The notes under the pieces were generated by a model. It had not been told where the DNA came from, ran no database searches, and saw only the letters and a program-made list of their open reading frames with translations. A program made the translations under genes and the position numbers. Of a DNA stretch of 64,000 nt, positions 1-7,191 are shown one piece after another (within the stretch, counting starts at the first letter, position 1; each line of letters starts with the position of its first letter). The DNA is from Streptomyces violaceoruber (lineage in GTDB: Bacteria > Actinomycetota > Actinomycetes > Streptomycetales > Streptomycetaceae): assembly GCA_000720805.1 (NCBI GenBank), contig JODI01000007.1, forward strand, positions 195,818 through 259,817. The letters are read 5' to 3'.

Positions 1-350
1 CCCACACCAACATGCATCCGGGCCGCTCCCTGCGGGCCTATCTGGACCAGCCCGAGTTGCGGGACGCCGTCAAGCAGATCGGCGGCAACCTGCTGCTGGG
101 CGTCCCGTTCGGCGTCCTCGTGCCGGTGCTGGCGCCGCGCACGCGCGGAATCCTGCGCATCCTGCTGCTGACCGCGGTCGTGATGCTCATGGTGGAGTTC
201 GCGCAGGGCGCGCTGATCACCGGACGCGCCTTCGACATCGACGACGTCATCCTCAACACCGCCGGGGCGCTGATCGGCTACCTCCTGCTGGGGCGGCGGC
301 TGAGCCGGGCGGTGCACGCGCGCAAGCCGAAGCGGAAGCAGAAGGTGTGA
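1..350 (+). CDS. VanZ-like membrane protein, 5' truncated
   Basis: The reading frame is open to the left edge, so the true start probably lies outside the window; the first ATG seen is at 12. The visible 112 residues match the C-terminal part of VanZ-like proteins: two or three hydrophobic segments, the NLLLGVPFGVLVPVL helix typical of the family, a second helix with VEFAQG, then FDIDDVILNTAGALIGYLLL and a basic tail rich in Arg and Lys. VanZ-fold proteins are small integral membrane proteins. The founding member gives low-level teicoplanin resistance, but most actinobacterial members have no known role. No neighbouring van resistance genes are present except the broken VanX-type gene 6 kb away, which is not obviously linked. 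Confidence 0.75.
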   Translation, partial: HTNMHPGRSLRAYLDQPELRDAVKQIGGNLLLGVPFGVLVPVLAPRTRGILRILLLTAVVMLMVEFAQGALITGRAFDIDDVILNTAGALIGYLLLGRRLSRAVHARKPKRKQKV

Positions 351-503
351 TCGGCGGGGCCCCTGAGCCCGGCGGTCAGTCGACGGCGTAGGTGTGGAAG
401 GCGTGGAAGGCGTCGGTGGCACCGGCCGCGCGCTGGGCGAGTGCCTGCGCGCGGCGTCGGGCGCACGGCCGACGCCGCTCCGTGCAGACGGTGGGACCGC
501 CGG
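351..503. other. Short intergenic stretch with a possible C-terminal gene remnant
   Basis: No intact gene is seen. On the minus strand a frame ending in a stop at 376-378 reads like a natural protein C-terminus (RRRAQALAQRAAG followed by ATDAFHAFHTYAVD) over about 95 bases, but it has no start and no length. It may be the tail of a lost gene. I do not recognise the family, and chance is possible in DNA this rich in G and C. Confidence 0.25.
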
Positions 504-746
504 TCAGTGCCGGTGCCGGTGCCAGGTGAACTTGTCCCCGCCCACCCAGCGGACCACCTCCGGATCGTCCAGGTCGTGGACCTGGATACCGAACGCCGCC
601 GCGGCCTCCAGGACGTCGGTGACGGTCCTCGCCTCGCCGACGACCTCACCGTCGATCTCCACGATCCGGAACGGCGGCGTGCCCGGCTGTACCCCGAGCA
701 CCAGGATCCGCGGGTGGGTGATGTGCGGGCTCGCGCTTTCGGTCAT
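504..746 (-). CDS. Small conserved-looking protein of unknown function (80 aa)
   Basis: An 80-residue frame with Streptomyces-like codon use. The product is acidic in its middle, ends in a His/Arg-rich tail (HRHRH) and contains TPPFRIVEIDGEVVGEA, which looks like a small beta-rich domain. I do not recognise a named family. There is no clear Shine-Dalgarno site before the ATG; a TACGCT hexamer six bases upstream on the coding strand could be a -10 box, so the mRNA may be leaderless. The gene lies alone beside the topoisomerase remnant and reads in the same direction. That it is a gene rests on frame quality and an ordinary amino-acid composition. Confidence 0.6.
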   Translation of the reverse strand: MTESASPHITHPRILVLGVQPGTPPFRIVEIDGEVVGEARTVTDVLEAAAAFGIQVHDLDDPEVVRWVGGDKFTWHRHRH

Positions 747-789
747 GGGAAAAGCGTAGAACGCGAAGCGCCGGAGCGAGAGGCGTGCG

Positions 790-1060
790 TCACCCGCCCA
801 GCAGGCCGAGGACCGCCGCCTCGACGACGTCCCGGGTGGCCGGACGCCCGCTGGCCGTGTTCGCCCAGGCGGGCGAGCACGGGGGCGATGACCCGAACAG
901 TTCGAAAACCTTCGGGTCGATGGAGGAGGCGTGGCACACCGCGGGGGTGCTGCCCAGGGCGTGGCTGACCTGGCGCACGACCCGGCTCATCCGCCGCCGG
1001 GCGGCCGGGGTGGCGCGGGCGCCCTGAGCGGTGACGGCGAGCGCGACGGCGGGCCTCCGT
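790..1060 (-). pseudogene. Decayed C-terminal fragment of DNA topoisomerase IB
   Basis: The minus-strand translation carries the end of a type IB (eukaryotic-like) topoisomerase: AVALAVTAQGARATPAARRR, then VSHALGSTPAVCHASSIDPK, whose S/Y-IDP region is where the catalytic tyrosine of the family lies. Intact bacterial enzymes usually read ASYIDP; here it is ASSIDP, so the tyrosine appears to be lost. Just after VFELF the homology moves to another frame (VIAPVLARLGEHG, about 850-895) and then returns to the first frame (SGRPATRDVVEAAVLGLLGG, stop at 790). Everything N-terminal is missing. Two frame changes, the lost tyrosine and the truncation all point to a true pseudogene rather than a sequencing slip. 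Confidence 0.75.
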
Positions 1061-1061
1061 C

Positions 1062-1871
1062 TCAGGGGCGCCGCCACTCGTCGCTGCCCAGGTGCGACCC
1101 GGCCTGCGGGCCCATCCGGAGCATGCCGCCGTCCACGCTCCAGGAGGCGCCGGTGACGTACGTGGCCTCCGGGCCGGCGAGGAAGGCGATCACGCCCGCG
1201 ACCTCGCGGGCGTCGCCGGGGCGGCCGAGGGGGACGCCGGGGCGGTTCTCGGTGTGCGGGTCGGAGTCCTCCTGGCCGGTCATCGGCGTGGCGATCTCAC
1301 CGGGCGCCACCGCGTTCACGGTGATGCCGTACTCCGCCAGCTCCAGGGCCATGACCTGGGTGAGCAGTCCCAGGCCGCCCTTGGCCGCGCAGTACGGCGC
1401 GGCGCCCACCCGCGGCTGGTGTTCGTGGACGGAGGTCACGTTGACGATCCGGCCCCCGTCGCCCTGCCGGATCATGTGCCGGGCCGCCTTCTGCCCGCAC
1501 AGGAAGGGGCCGACCAGATCCACGTCGAGGACCTCGCGGACGTCGTCCAGCTCCAGGTCCAGGAAGGGCGTCATGGTGCCCGTACCGGCGTTGTTGACCA
1601 GGACGTCGAGACGGCCGAGCCGGTCGCACAGTTCGTCGACGGTCCCGGCGGCGGTGGGCAGCCGGGTCAGGTCCATCTGGGCCACGGCGGCCCGCTGCCC
1701 GTGGGCGCGGACCTCCTCGGCGGTCTCCTCGGCGCCCTTGAGGTCGTTGTGCCACGTGATGCCGACGTCCATCCCCGCCCGGGCCAGTCGGACGGCGGTG
1801 GCCCTTCCGATGCCGGAGTCGGCACCGGTGATCAGGGCCACCTTGCTGCGCGGTGCGGTGGGAGCGGACAT
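1062..1871 (-). CDS. SDR-family oxidoreductase (glucose-1-dehydrogenase-like)
   Basis: A 269-residue classical short-chain dehydrogenase/reductase. Near the N-terminus is the nucleotide-binding TGADSGIG motif (TGxxxGIG), then NNAG, a catalytic serine in VNVTSVHE, and the YxxxK pair in YCAAKGG. The C-terminus has the family's TGASWSVDGGM. Length and motif spacing fit an NAD(P)-dependent alcohol or sugar dehydrogenase; the natural substrate cannot be read from sequence. The ATG at 1871 is chosen because it opens the Rossmann fold directly (MSAPTAPRSKVALITG). A longer in-frame extension upstream is anticodon shadow of the next genes. The stop is two bases from the topoisomerase remnant. Transcribed alone, divergent from the PHP gene. 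Confidence 0.88.
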   Translation of the reverse strand: MSAPTAPRSKVALITGADSGIGRATAVRLARAGMDVGITWHNDLKGAEETAEEVRAHGQRAAVAQMDLTRLPTAAGTVDELCDRLGRLDVLVNNAGTGTMTPFLDLELDDVREVLDVDLVGPFLCGQKAARHMIRQGDGGRIVNVTSVHEHQPRVGAAPYCAAKGGLGLLTQVMALELAEYGITVNAVAPGEIATPMTGQEDSDPHTENRPGVPLGRPGDAREVAGVIAFLAGPEATYVTGASWSVDGGMLRMGPQAGSHLGSDEWRRP

Positions 1872-2036
1872 GTCAGGCCTCCTCGTGGACGCGGCCGAGG
1901 TGATGAGGCATCGCAGTACCCGGCCGGGTAACGGACAAACCGCCCCCGCGCCGCACGGCCCGCGGAAGGCGGCGGGCCGCCCGTCGTGCGGCCCCCGGGG
2001 AGACGGGGAACTCTGGAGGTGGAGGTGAGGTGACCC

Positions 2037-3074
2037 ATGGATCCCGTCGAGGCCCTGGACCGGATCGCGTTCCTGCTGGAACGGTCCCGTGAGCCCACCT
2101 ACCGCGTGCGCGCCTTCCGTACGGCGTCCCGGGTGCTGTCCGCGCTGCCCGACGAGGAGGTGCGCGAGCGGGCGCACGCCGGGACCCTGGAGACGCTCAA
2201 GGGCGTCGGGCCGAAGACCGCCCAGGTGGTGCGCGAGGCGCTGGAGGGCCGGATCCCCGGCTATCTGGAGAAGCTGGAGGGTGAGGCCGGGGATGAGCCG
2301 GCCCCGGGCGGGGAGCGGCTGCGGGCCCTGCTGCGCGGGGACTGCCACCTGCACTCGGACTGGTCGGACGGCGGCAGCCCGATCGAGGAGATGGGCCGGG
2401 CGGCGGCCGGCCTCGGCCACGAGTGGGCCGTGCTGACCGACCACTCGCCCCGGCTGACCGTGGCACGCGGTCTGTCGCCGGAGCGGCTGCGCCGCCAGCT
2501 GGAGGTGGTGGCGGAGCTCAACGAGACCTGGGCGCCGTTCCGGCTGCTGACCGGCATCGAGTGCGACATCCTCGACGACGGCTCGCTCGACCAGGAGCCC
2601 GAGCTGCTCGATCAGCTGGACGTCGTGGTGGTGTCCGTGCACTCCAAGCTGCGGATGGACGCCCGCTCGATGACCCGGCGCATGGTGGCCGCCGTACGCG
2701 ATCCGCACGCGGACGTCCTGGGGCACTGCACCGGGCGGCTGGTGACGGGACGGGGGCGGCCCGAGTCGGAGTTCGACGCGGACGAGGTCTTCGCCGCGTG
2801 CGCCGAGTCCGGCACGGCCGTCGAGATCAACAGCCGCCCCGAGCGGCTCGACCCGCCCCGGCGGCTGCTGCGCACGGCCTTGGAGGCGGGCGTGCTGTTC
2901 TCGGTCGACACCGACGCGCACGCGCCCGGCCAGCTGGACTGGCAGATCCACGGGTGCGCGCGGGCCGAGGAGTGCGGGGTGCCGCCGGAGCGCGTGGTCA
3001 CCACCTGGTCGATGCGGGAGTTGCTGGCCTGGACCCGCCAGGGCCGCACGCCGGACCGCGTGGCGAGCGGCTGA
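2037..3074 (+). CDS. PHP-domain phosphoesterase with N-terminal helix-hairpin-helix
   Basis: A 345-residue protein with two domains. The first 90 residues resemble the 8-kDa and helix-hairpin-helix part of DNA polymerase X (LKGVGPKTAQVVREAL is a hairpin motif). Residues of about 100-335 form a PHP domain with metal ligands visible in DCHLHSDWSDG, LTDHS, GIECDIL, SVHSK, HCTGRL and DTDAHAPG. The polymerase palm of bacterial PolX is absent, so this looks like a PolX-derived histidinol-phosphatase-like or nuclease-like enzyme rather than a polymerase. The likely activity is metal-dependent phosphoester hydrolysis; a DNA substrate is inferred from the hairpin only. GAGGTGA precedes the ATG. Similar PHP proteins are common in Streptomyces. 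Confidence 0.85.
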   Translation: MDPVEALDRIAFLLERSREPTYRVRAFRTASRVLSALPDEEVRERAHAGTLETLKGVGPKTAQVVREALEGRIPGYLEKLEGEAGDEPAPGGERLRALLRGDCHLHSDWSDGGSPIEEMGRAAAGLGHEWAVLTDHSPRLTVARGLSPERLRRQLEVVAELNETWAPFRLLTGIECDILDDGSLDQEPELLDQLDVVVVSVHSKLRMDARSMTRRMVAAVRDPHADVLGHCTGRLVTGRGRPESEFDADEVFAACAESGTAVEINSRPERLDPPRRLLRTALEAGVLFSVDTDAHAPGQLDWQIHGCARAEECGVPPERVVTTWSMRELLAWTRQGRTPDRVASG

Positions 3075-3197
3075 CGTGGTACTCGCCGTGACGTCCGACG
3101 CGCCGCTCGGTCGGTACGGACGACAAGGCGGACGCACGGGACAGGTGAACGGGCGCGTGGACGGAAGGACGGACGTATGGGACGAGAGGACGGACGC

Positions 3198-3854
3198 ATG
3201 GGACGGGCCGCGGTGTTCGACGTCGACGGAACCCTCGTCGACACCAACCACCTGCATGTGGTGACGTGGTGGGAGGCCTTCCGGCAGGCCGGGCACGAGG
3301 TGCCGATGCACGCCGTCCACCGGGCGGTCGGACTCGGCTCCACCGACCTGATCGCCCACCTCCTCGGCGACGACCGGGACAAGAGCCGGGACGAGGAACT
3401 CAGCGCCGCCCACAAGGCGTTGTACGGGCAGTACTTCGACCGGCTGCCCGCCTTCCGGGACGCCGGGCGGCTGCTGCGCCGCCTCCACCAGGACGGCTGG
3501 AAGGTGGTGCTCGCCACGTCGGCGGGCGGCGCCGAACTGTCCGCGCTGCGCCGCGCGATCGACGCGGACGACGCGATCGCCGACACGGCGAGCGCCGACG
3601 ACGTCGACGAGGGCAAACCCGCCCCCGAGCCCGTCGAGCACGCCCTGGGCCTGGTCGGCGTACCCGCCGAGCAGGCGGTCTTCGTCGGCGACACCGTCTG
3701 GGACATGCGGGCGGGCAGCCGGGCCGGGGTGCGCTGCGTGGGCGTCCTGTGCGGCGGCATCCCCCGCGCCGACCTGGAGAAGGCGGGGGCGGCCGAGATC
3801 TACGACGACCCCGCGGACCTGCTGGCCTCCCTGGCGGACAGCCCGCTGGCGTGA
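3198..3854 (+). CDS. HAD-superfamily hydrolase (phosphoglycolate-phosphatase-like)
   Basis: A 218-residue HAD phosphatase. Motif I is DVDGTLVD (nucleophile Asp), motif II the threonine/serine in LATSAGG, motif III the Lys in DEGKPAPEP, and motif IV FVGDTVWD. The helical cap sits between motifs I and II, as in subclass IA (beta-phosphoglucomutase, phosphoglycolate phosphatase). The ATG at 3198 is preferred because GAGAGGA lies eight bases upstream and the protein then opens MGRAAVFDVDG. A second in-frame ATG at 3177 would add seven residues encoded by an almost identical GGACGGACG-ATGGGAC repeat, so the start region has been locally duplicated. Substrate unknown. Confidence 0.85.
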   Translation: MGRAAVFDVDGTLVDTNHLHVVTWWEAFRQAGHEVPMHAVHRAVGLGSTDLIAHLLGDDRDKSRDEELSAAHKALYGQYFDRLPAFRDAGRLLRRLHQDGWKVVLATSAGGAELSALRRAIDADDAIADTASADDVDEGKPAPEPVEHALGLVGVPAEQAVFVGDTVWDMRAGSRAGVRCVGVLCGGIPRADLEKAGAAEIYDDPADLLASLADSPLA

Positions 3855-3913
3855 ACCCGGAGGACCCGACCGAGGTGACGTGAGGGAACGGTCGGCGCGG
3901 ATACCCACCGTGC

Positions 3914-5098
3914 ATGACGCGTGTGACAGATGCGGTACGACCCCACGGTGGCCGTCCGGCCGATGCGCTGCGGCGGGAGGCGCGGATCGGACTGCGGGCA
4001 GGCCGAGCAGCCTGGCACGGACCCGGCAGGGAACGCGATCTGGTCGTGCAGTCGCTGAAGGCGGCCGGGGCGGCACTGATCGCCTGGTACGTGGCGAGCG
4101 ACTGGCTCGGCGACCCGATGGCCCTGATGGCGCCCTGGGTGGCGCTGGTGCTGGTACAGGCCACCGTCTACAGCTCGCTGCTGCAGGCCGCGCAGCAGTG
4201 CACGGCCATCTGCGCCGGGACCCTGCTGGCGTCGGGCGCCCAGGCGCTCACCGGGAACACCCTGGGCGCGCTGGCCCTGTCCGTGCCGGTGCTGATGCTG
4301 CTCTCGAACTGGCACCGCTTCGGCGACCAGGGCATCTACGGAGCGACGACCGCCGTCTTCACCCTCGCCTCTGGCACGGTCTCGGCATCGGCGGTCGGGC
4401 ACCGGGTGGGACAGGCGGTGCTGGGCGCGGTGATCGGGGTCGCCGTCAACGCCCTCGTCTTCCCGCCGATCCATCTGCGGGACGTGCGGGAGAACCTGGC
4501 AGCGCTCCCTCAGGAGGCGGGGGATGTGCTGCACCGCATCGCCGGCGACCTGAGCGAGGGCGACTGGGACGGGCAGACCGCCGCCCACTGGTCGAGCTGC
4601 GCGGGCCGGGTGGAGCGGCGCCTGGACGCGCTGCGGTCGGCCCGCGGCTGGAGCCAGGAGAGCCTGCGGCTGACCGCCGGCCCCCTGCGCGCCGCCCGCC
4701 GGCTCCCGCCGCAGTCCGTACCGCCGGCGGAAGAGGACGAACGCTGGAGCCGGGTCACCGGCCACATCCGGGCCCTGACCCGGACGCTGACGGTCGCGGC
4801 CGACGACGGCCGCACACCGGCCCCGCCCGACGGCCCGGCGCTGCGCTCGTACGCGCGTCTCCTGGATCTCATCGGGGACGCGTGCCACGCGGAGAGCCGC
4901 CGACTGCTGGACCCCCGCGAGGACACCCGTCCGGACGCGGGGATCGAGGACGCCATGCGGGACCTGCACGAGCAGTTGCAGAAGGAGCTGCGCGAGTACG
5001 CCTCCCAGGGGGCCGCCCCGGTGACCGTCCTGGGCACCTTGTTGCTGCAGGCCGAGAACCTCTGGACCGAGACCGTTCCGGGCGCCGGGGACCAGTGA
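3914..5098 (+). CDS. FUSC-type aromatic acid exporter family protein
   Basis: A 394-residue membrane protein. Residues of about 45-195 hold roughly six hydrophobic helices (for example LIAWYVASDWLG, WVALVLVQATVYSSLLQAA, LSVPVLMLLSNW and AVLGAVIGVAVNALVFPP), and the remaining half is a soluble helical domain. This layout is that of FUSC/ArAE-like proteins, inner-membrane proteins related to the AaeB and fusaric-acid efflux families. The GVAVNALVFPPIHLRDV boundary between membrane and soluble halves matches the family. A second member lies at 12099. Substrate unknown. No strong Shine-Dalgarno site is seen before the ATG at 3914, so the start is the weakest part of this call. Confidence 0.82.
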   Translation: MTRVTDAVRPHGGRPADALRREARIGLRAGRAAWHGPGRERDLVVQSLKAAGAALIAWYVASDWLGDPMALMAPWVALVLVQATVYSSLLQAAQQCTAICAGTLLASGAQALTGNTLGALALSVPVLMLLSNWHRFGDQGIYGATTAVFTLASGTVSASAVGHRVGQAVLGAVIGVAVNALVFPPIHLRDVRENLAALPQEAGDVLHRIAGDLSEGDWDGQTAAHWSSCAGRVERRLDALRSARGWSQESLRLTAGPLRAARRLPPQSVPPAEEDERWSRVTGHIRALTRTLTVAADDGRTPAPPDGPALRSYARLLDLIGDACHAESRRLLDPREDTRPDAGIEDAMRDLHEQLQKELREYASQGAAPVTVLGTLLLQAENLWTETVPGAGDQ

Positions 5099-5161
5099 CA
5101 CGGATCACCCCGTAACAGGACCAACCGGGGAACACCCAGAGGTGGTTGCCCGTTGAACAGA

Positions 5162-5325
5162 CCGTGGGTGTGGATGGGACAGTGTCCCCGGGCCTCACCT
5201 TTTGCCCACAGGGACGATCGTTCGGCTGAAGCCCTGTGGAGCGTTTCGCCGAGAGGCGACCGCCATCCGCACCCACACCTGAGCCGCCCCGACCGTGATT
5301 CCCCCGTCCGGTCGGGGCTTTCCTT
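5162..5325 (+). ncRNA. Candidate 6S-like regulatory RNA
   Basis: The plus-strand sequence folds as 6S RNA does. A closing stem of 14 pairs with one G-U wobble joins 5164-5177 to 5263-5276. An eight-pair apical stem joins 5206-5213 to 5232-5239 and closes an 18-base loop. Between them is a large internal bubble, with a small hairpin (TCGCC-GAGA-GGCGA, 5246-5259) on its 3' strand, as known 6S RNAs have. A terminator hairpin follows at 5287-5317. 6S RNA binds the housekeeping RNA polymerase holoenzyme by imitating an open promoter. From memory, the 6S-like scr3559 RNA of S. coelicolor also lies before an oxidoreductase gene, which agrees with this place. The 5' end is estimated from the stem; no promoter was firmly identified. 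Confidence 0.6.
5287..5325 (+). terminator. Intrinsic terminator after the 6S-like RNA
   Basis: Nine-pair stem CCCCGACCG (5287-5295) with CGGTCGGGG (5309-5317), a 13-base loop, and then a T-rich CTTTCCTTTG tract. A U-run this good is unusual in Streptomyces and supports an RNA gene ending here. Confidence 0.75.
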
Positions 5326-5414
5326 TGTCCGGAGGCGTGCCCGAGGACATGTCCGGAGCCATGCCGGAAGCGCTGTCCGGAGCCGTGCCCGAAACGCCAG
5401 CCGGCGCGGCACGC

Positions 5415-5445
5415 TTGACTTCGAGCGCACTCCAATCCGTAGCGT
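5415..5445 (+). promoter_or_regulatory. Promoter giving a probable leaderless mRNA
   Basis: TTGACT (5415-5420) and TAGCGT (5440-5445) are separated by 19 bases. The ATG of the SDR gene begins seven bases after the -10 box, which is where transcription would start. With no Shine-Dalgarno site in the gap, the mRNA of the gene at 5453 is probably leaderless. Confidence 0.6.
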
Positions 5446-5452
5446 CGCGGTC

Positions 5453-6415
5453 ATGAGCACAGCACAGCACAAGATCGGTTCGGGGTTCGGCGCCCGCAGC
5501 ACCGCCGACGACGTCCTCACCGGCATCGACCTGACCGGACGGCTCGCCCTGGTGACCGGCGGCTACTCCGGCCTCGGCCTGGAGACGACCCGCGCGCTCG
5601 CCAAGGCCGGCGCCCGCGTCGTCGTGCCCGCTCGTCGCCCGGAGACCGCCCGCGAGAACCTCGCCGGTGTCGACGGCGTCGAGACGGACGCGCTCGACCT
5701 CGGCGACCTGGAGAGCGTGCGCGCGTTCGCCGACCGGTTCCTCGCCTCCGGACGGACCCTCGACTTCGTCATCGACAGCGCGGGCATCATGGCTTGTCCC
5801 GAGACCCGGACCGGCCCCGGCTGGGAGGCGCAGTTCGCCACCAACCACCTCGGCCACTTCGCCCTCGTCAACCGCCTGTGGCCGGCGATCGAGCCGGGCG
5901 GCGCACGCGTCGTCTCCGTGTCCTCGCGCGCCCACCACTTCTCGGGGATGCGCTGGGACGACGTCCACTGGCAGCGGGGATACGACAAGTGGGAGGCCTA
6001 CGGGCAGGCCAAGACCGCGAACGTGCTGTTCGCCGTCCACCTCGACGCGCTCGCCCGCGACCGGGGTGTGCGTGCCTTCTCCCTGCACCCCGGCGGCATC
6101 CTGACGCCCCTGCAGCGGCATCTGCCGAAGCAGGAGATGGTGGAACGCGGCTGGATCGACGAGGACGGCAACGTCCTGAACCCCGAGGGCTTCAAGACCC
6201 CTCAGCAGGGCGCCGCCACCCAGGTCTGGGCCGCGACCTCGCCACAGCTGGACGGGATGGGCGGGGTCTACCTCGAGGACTGCGACATCGCCGAGCCCGC
6301 GCCCGCGGACGGCTCGGTGGCCGGTGTGAAGGACTGGGCGACGGACCCGGAGCAGGCCGCCCGCCTGTGGGAGCTGTCGGCGCAGCTGACGGGTGTGAAC
6401 GCGTTCGCCGCCTGA
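5453..6415 (+). CDS. SDR-family oxidoreductase (retinol-dehydrogenase/protochlorophyllide-reductase-like)
   Basis: A 320-residue SDR. The cofactor motif is TGGYSGLG (TGxxxGxG), followed by ARRPE for NADP preference. SAGIMA replaces the usual NNAGIM. The catalytic serine is in VVSVSSRAHH and the Tyr/Lys pair in KWEAYGQAKTAN. Length and the HPGGILTPL segment resemble the WW-domain/retinol-dehydrogenase-like branch that includes light-dependent protochlorophyllide reductase relatives. The substrate is not known. A far longer open frame begins at 5153 but runs through the 6S-like RNA and terminator; the ATG at 5453 starts a normal family N-terminus (MSTAQHKIGSGFGARST) and fits the promoter noted at 5415-5445. 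Confidence 0.88.
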   Translation: MSTAQHKIGSGFGARSTADDVLTGIDLTGRLALVTGGYSGLGLETTRALAKAGARVVVPARRPETARENLAGVDGVETDALDLGDLESVRAFADRFLASGRTLDFVIDSAGIMACPETRTGPGWEAQFATNHLGHFALVNRLWPAIEPGGARVVSVSSRAHHFSGMRWDDVHWQRGYDKWEAYGQAKTANVLFAVHLDALARDRGVRAFSLHPGGILTPLQRHLPKQEMVERGWIDEDGNVLNPEGFKTPQQGAATQVWAATSPQLDGMGGVYLEDCDIAEPAPADGSVAGVKDWATDPEQAARLWELSAQLTGVNAFAA

Positions 6416-6436
6416 CGCAACGGGCCGGCCGGCGGG

Positions 6437-7086
6437 TCAGCCGAGTTCCCCAGGACCGTAGAGGGCCGCGGGCGCCCCGGTCTCCAGGGCCCAGTAGCGG
6501 TCGCCGTACGACCAGTGCCACCACTCCGTGGGGTAGTTGACGAGCCCGGCCGCCTCCAGCGCCGCTCCCAGCACGGCGCGGTGGGCCCGGGCCTCGTCGG
6601 TGACGTTCGCGGCGGCGGTGTAGCAGGCGCCGTCGCTCTGTTCCGGGCTGGCGTTCATCTCCGTACCGAGATCGAGTTCGCGGCCGTCGGTGTCGGCCAG
6701 TGTCAGGTCCACGGCGGCGCCCGCGGAGTGCGGGGCGATCTCCGGCGGGACACGAAACGGCTGGCCGCCGTGCGGACGCGGTCGGCGGACCAGTCCGGGT
6801 GGCCGGCGCGCAGCTCGTCGGCGTACTCCTCGAAGTAGCGGCGCTGGAGGGCCGGCGGACGGTACCCCTCGACGAAGAGCAGCCGCAGTCCGCCGGGCAG
6901 CAGGGCCTGTGCCCGCAGCAGCCGGTCGAGGACGCCCTGCCGCAGGTGGACCTCGGCGCCCTGGGCGTCCTCGTGCTTGCGGTCGTCCACGAGCAGGGCA
7001 CCACGTACGTCCACGAGCGCTTCGCCGCACTCCTCGACGGGGACCGCGGCGACCCGGGCGTCCGACATCAGGATGATCTCGCTCAT
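6437..7086 (-). pseudogene. D-Ala-D-Ala dipeptidase (VanX/DdpX type), frameshifted
   Basis: The first frame from the ATG at 7086 runs MSEIILMSDARVAAV to SRFVS and carries LLFVEGYRPPALQRRYFEEY. The homology then continues in another frame with PPEIAPHSAGAAVDLTLADT (zinc ligands His and Asp of SxHxxGxAxD) and PTEWWHWSYGDRYWAL (catalytic Glu and third zinc ligand His). One base is missing in the G run at 6747-6749 (C run on the coding strand). Restoring it gives a full-length 216-residue enzyme with every catalytic residue. VanX-type enzymes hydrolyse D-Ala-D-Ala in peptidoglycan metabolism or glycopeptide resistance. Either a very recent mutation or a sequencing error explains this; no van regulators or ligases are nearby. 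Confidence 0.8.
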
Positions 7087-7191
7087 GAGGCGATCGTCTC
7101 CCGGCCGGAAGTGCGGACGGTAGTCGCGTGTACCGCTTTCGGCCGGGTACTCGGGGAGCTCCCAGCGACCCACGGCCGTGAGGAGTCGAAG

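Noticed and set aside
1062..4076. Very long minus-strand open frame (about 1000 codons) spanning SDR, PHP and HAD genes
   Set aside because: Only the last 269 codons are the SDR. The rest is Arg/Pro/Gly-rich shadow opposite well-supported genes, a usual artefact of GC-rich third positions.
5153..5452. N-terminal extension of the SDR gene to 5153
   Set aside because: It would run through a folded RNA and an intrinsic terminator, and the residues do not match SDR N-termini.
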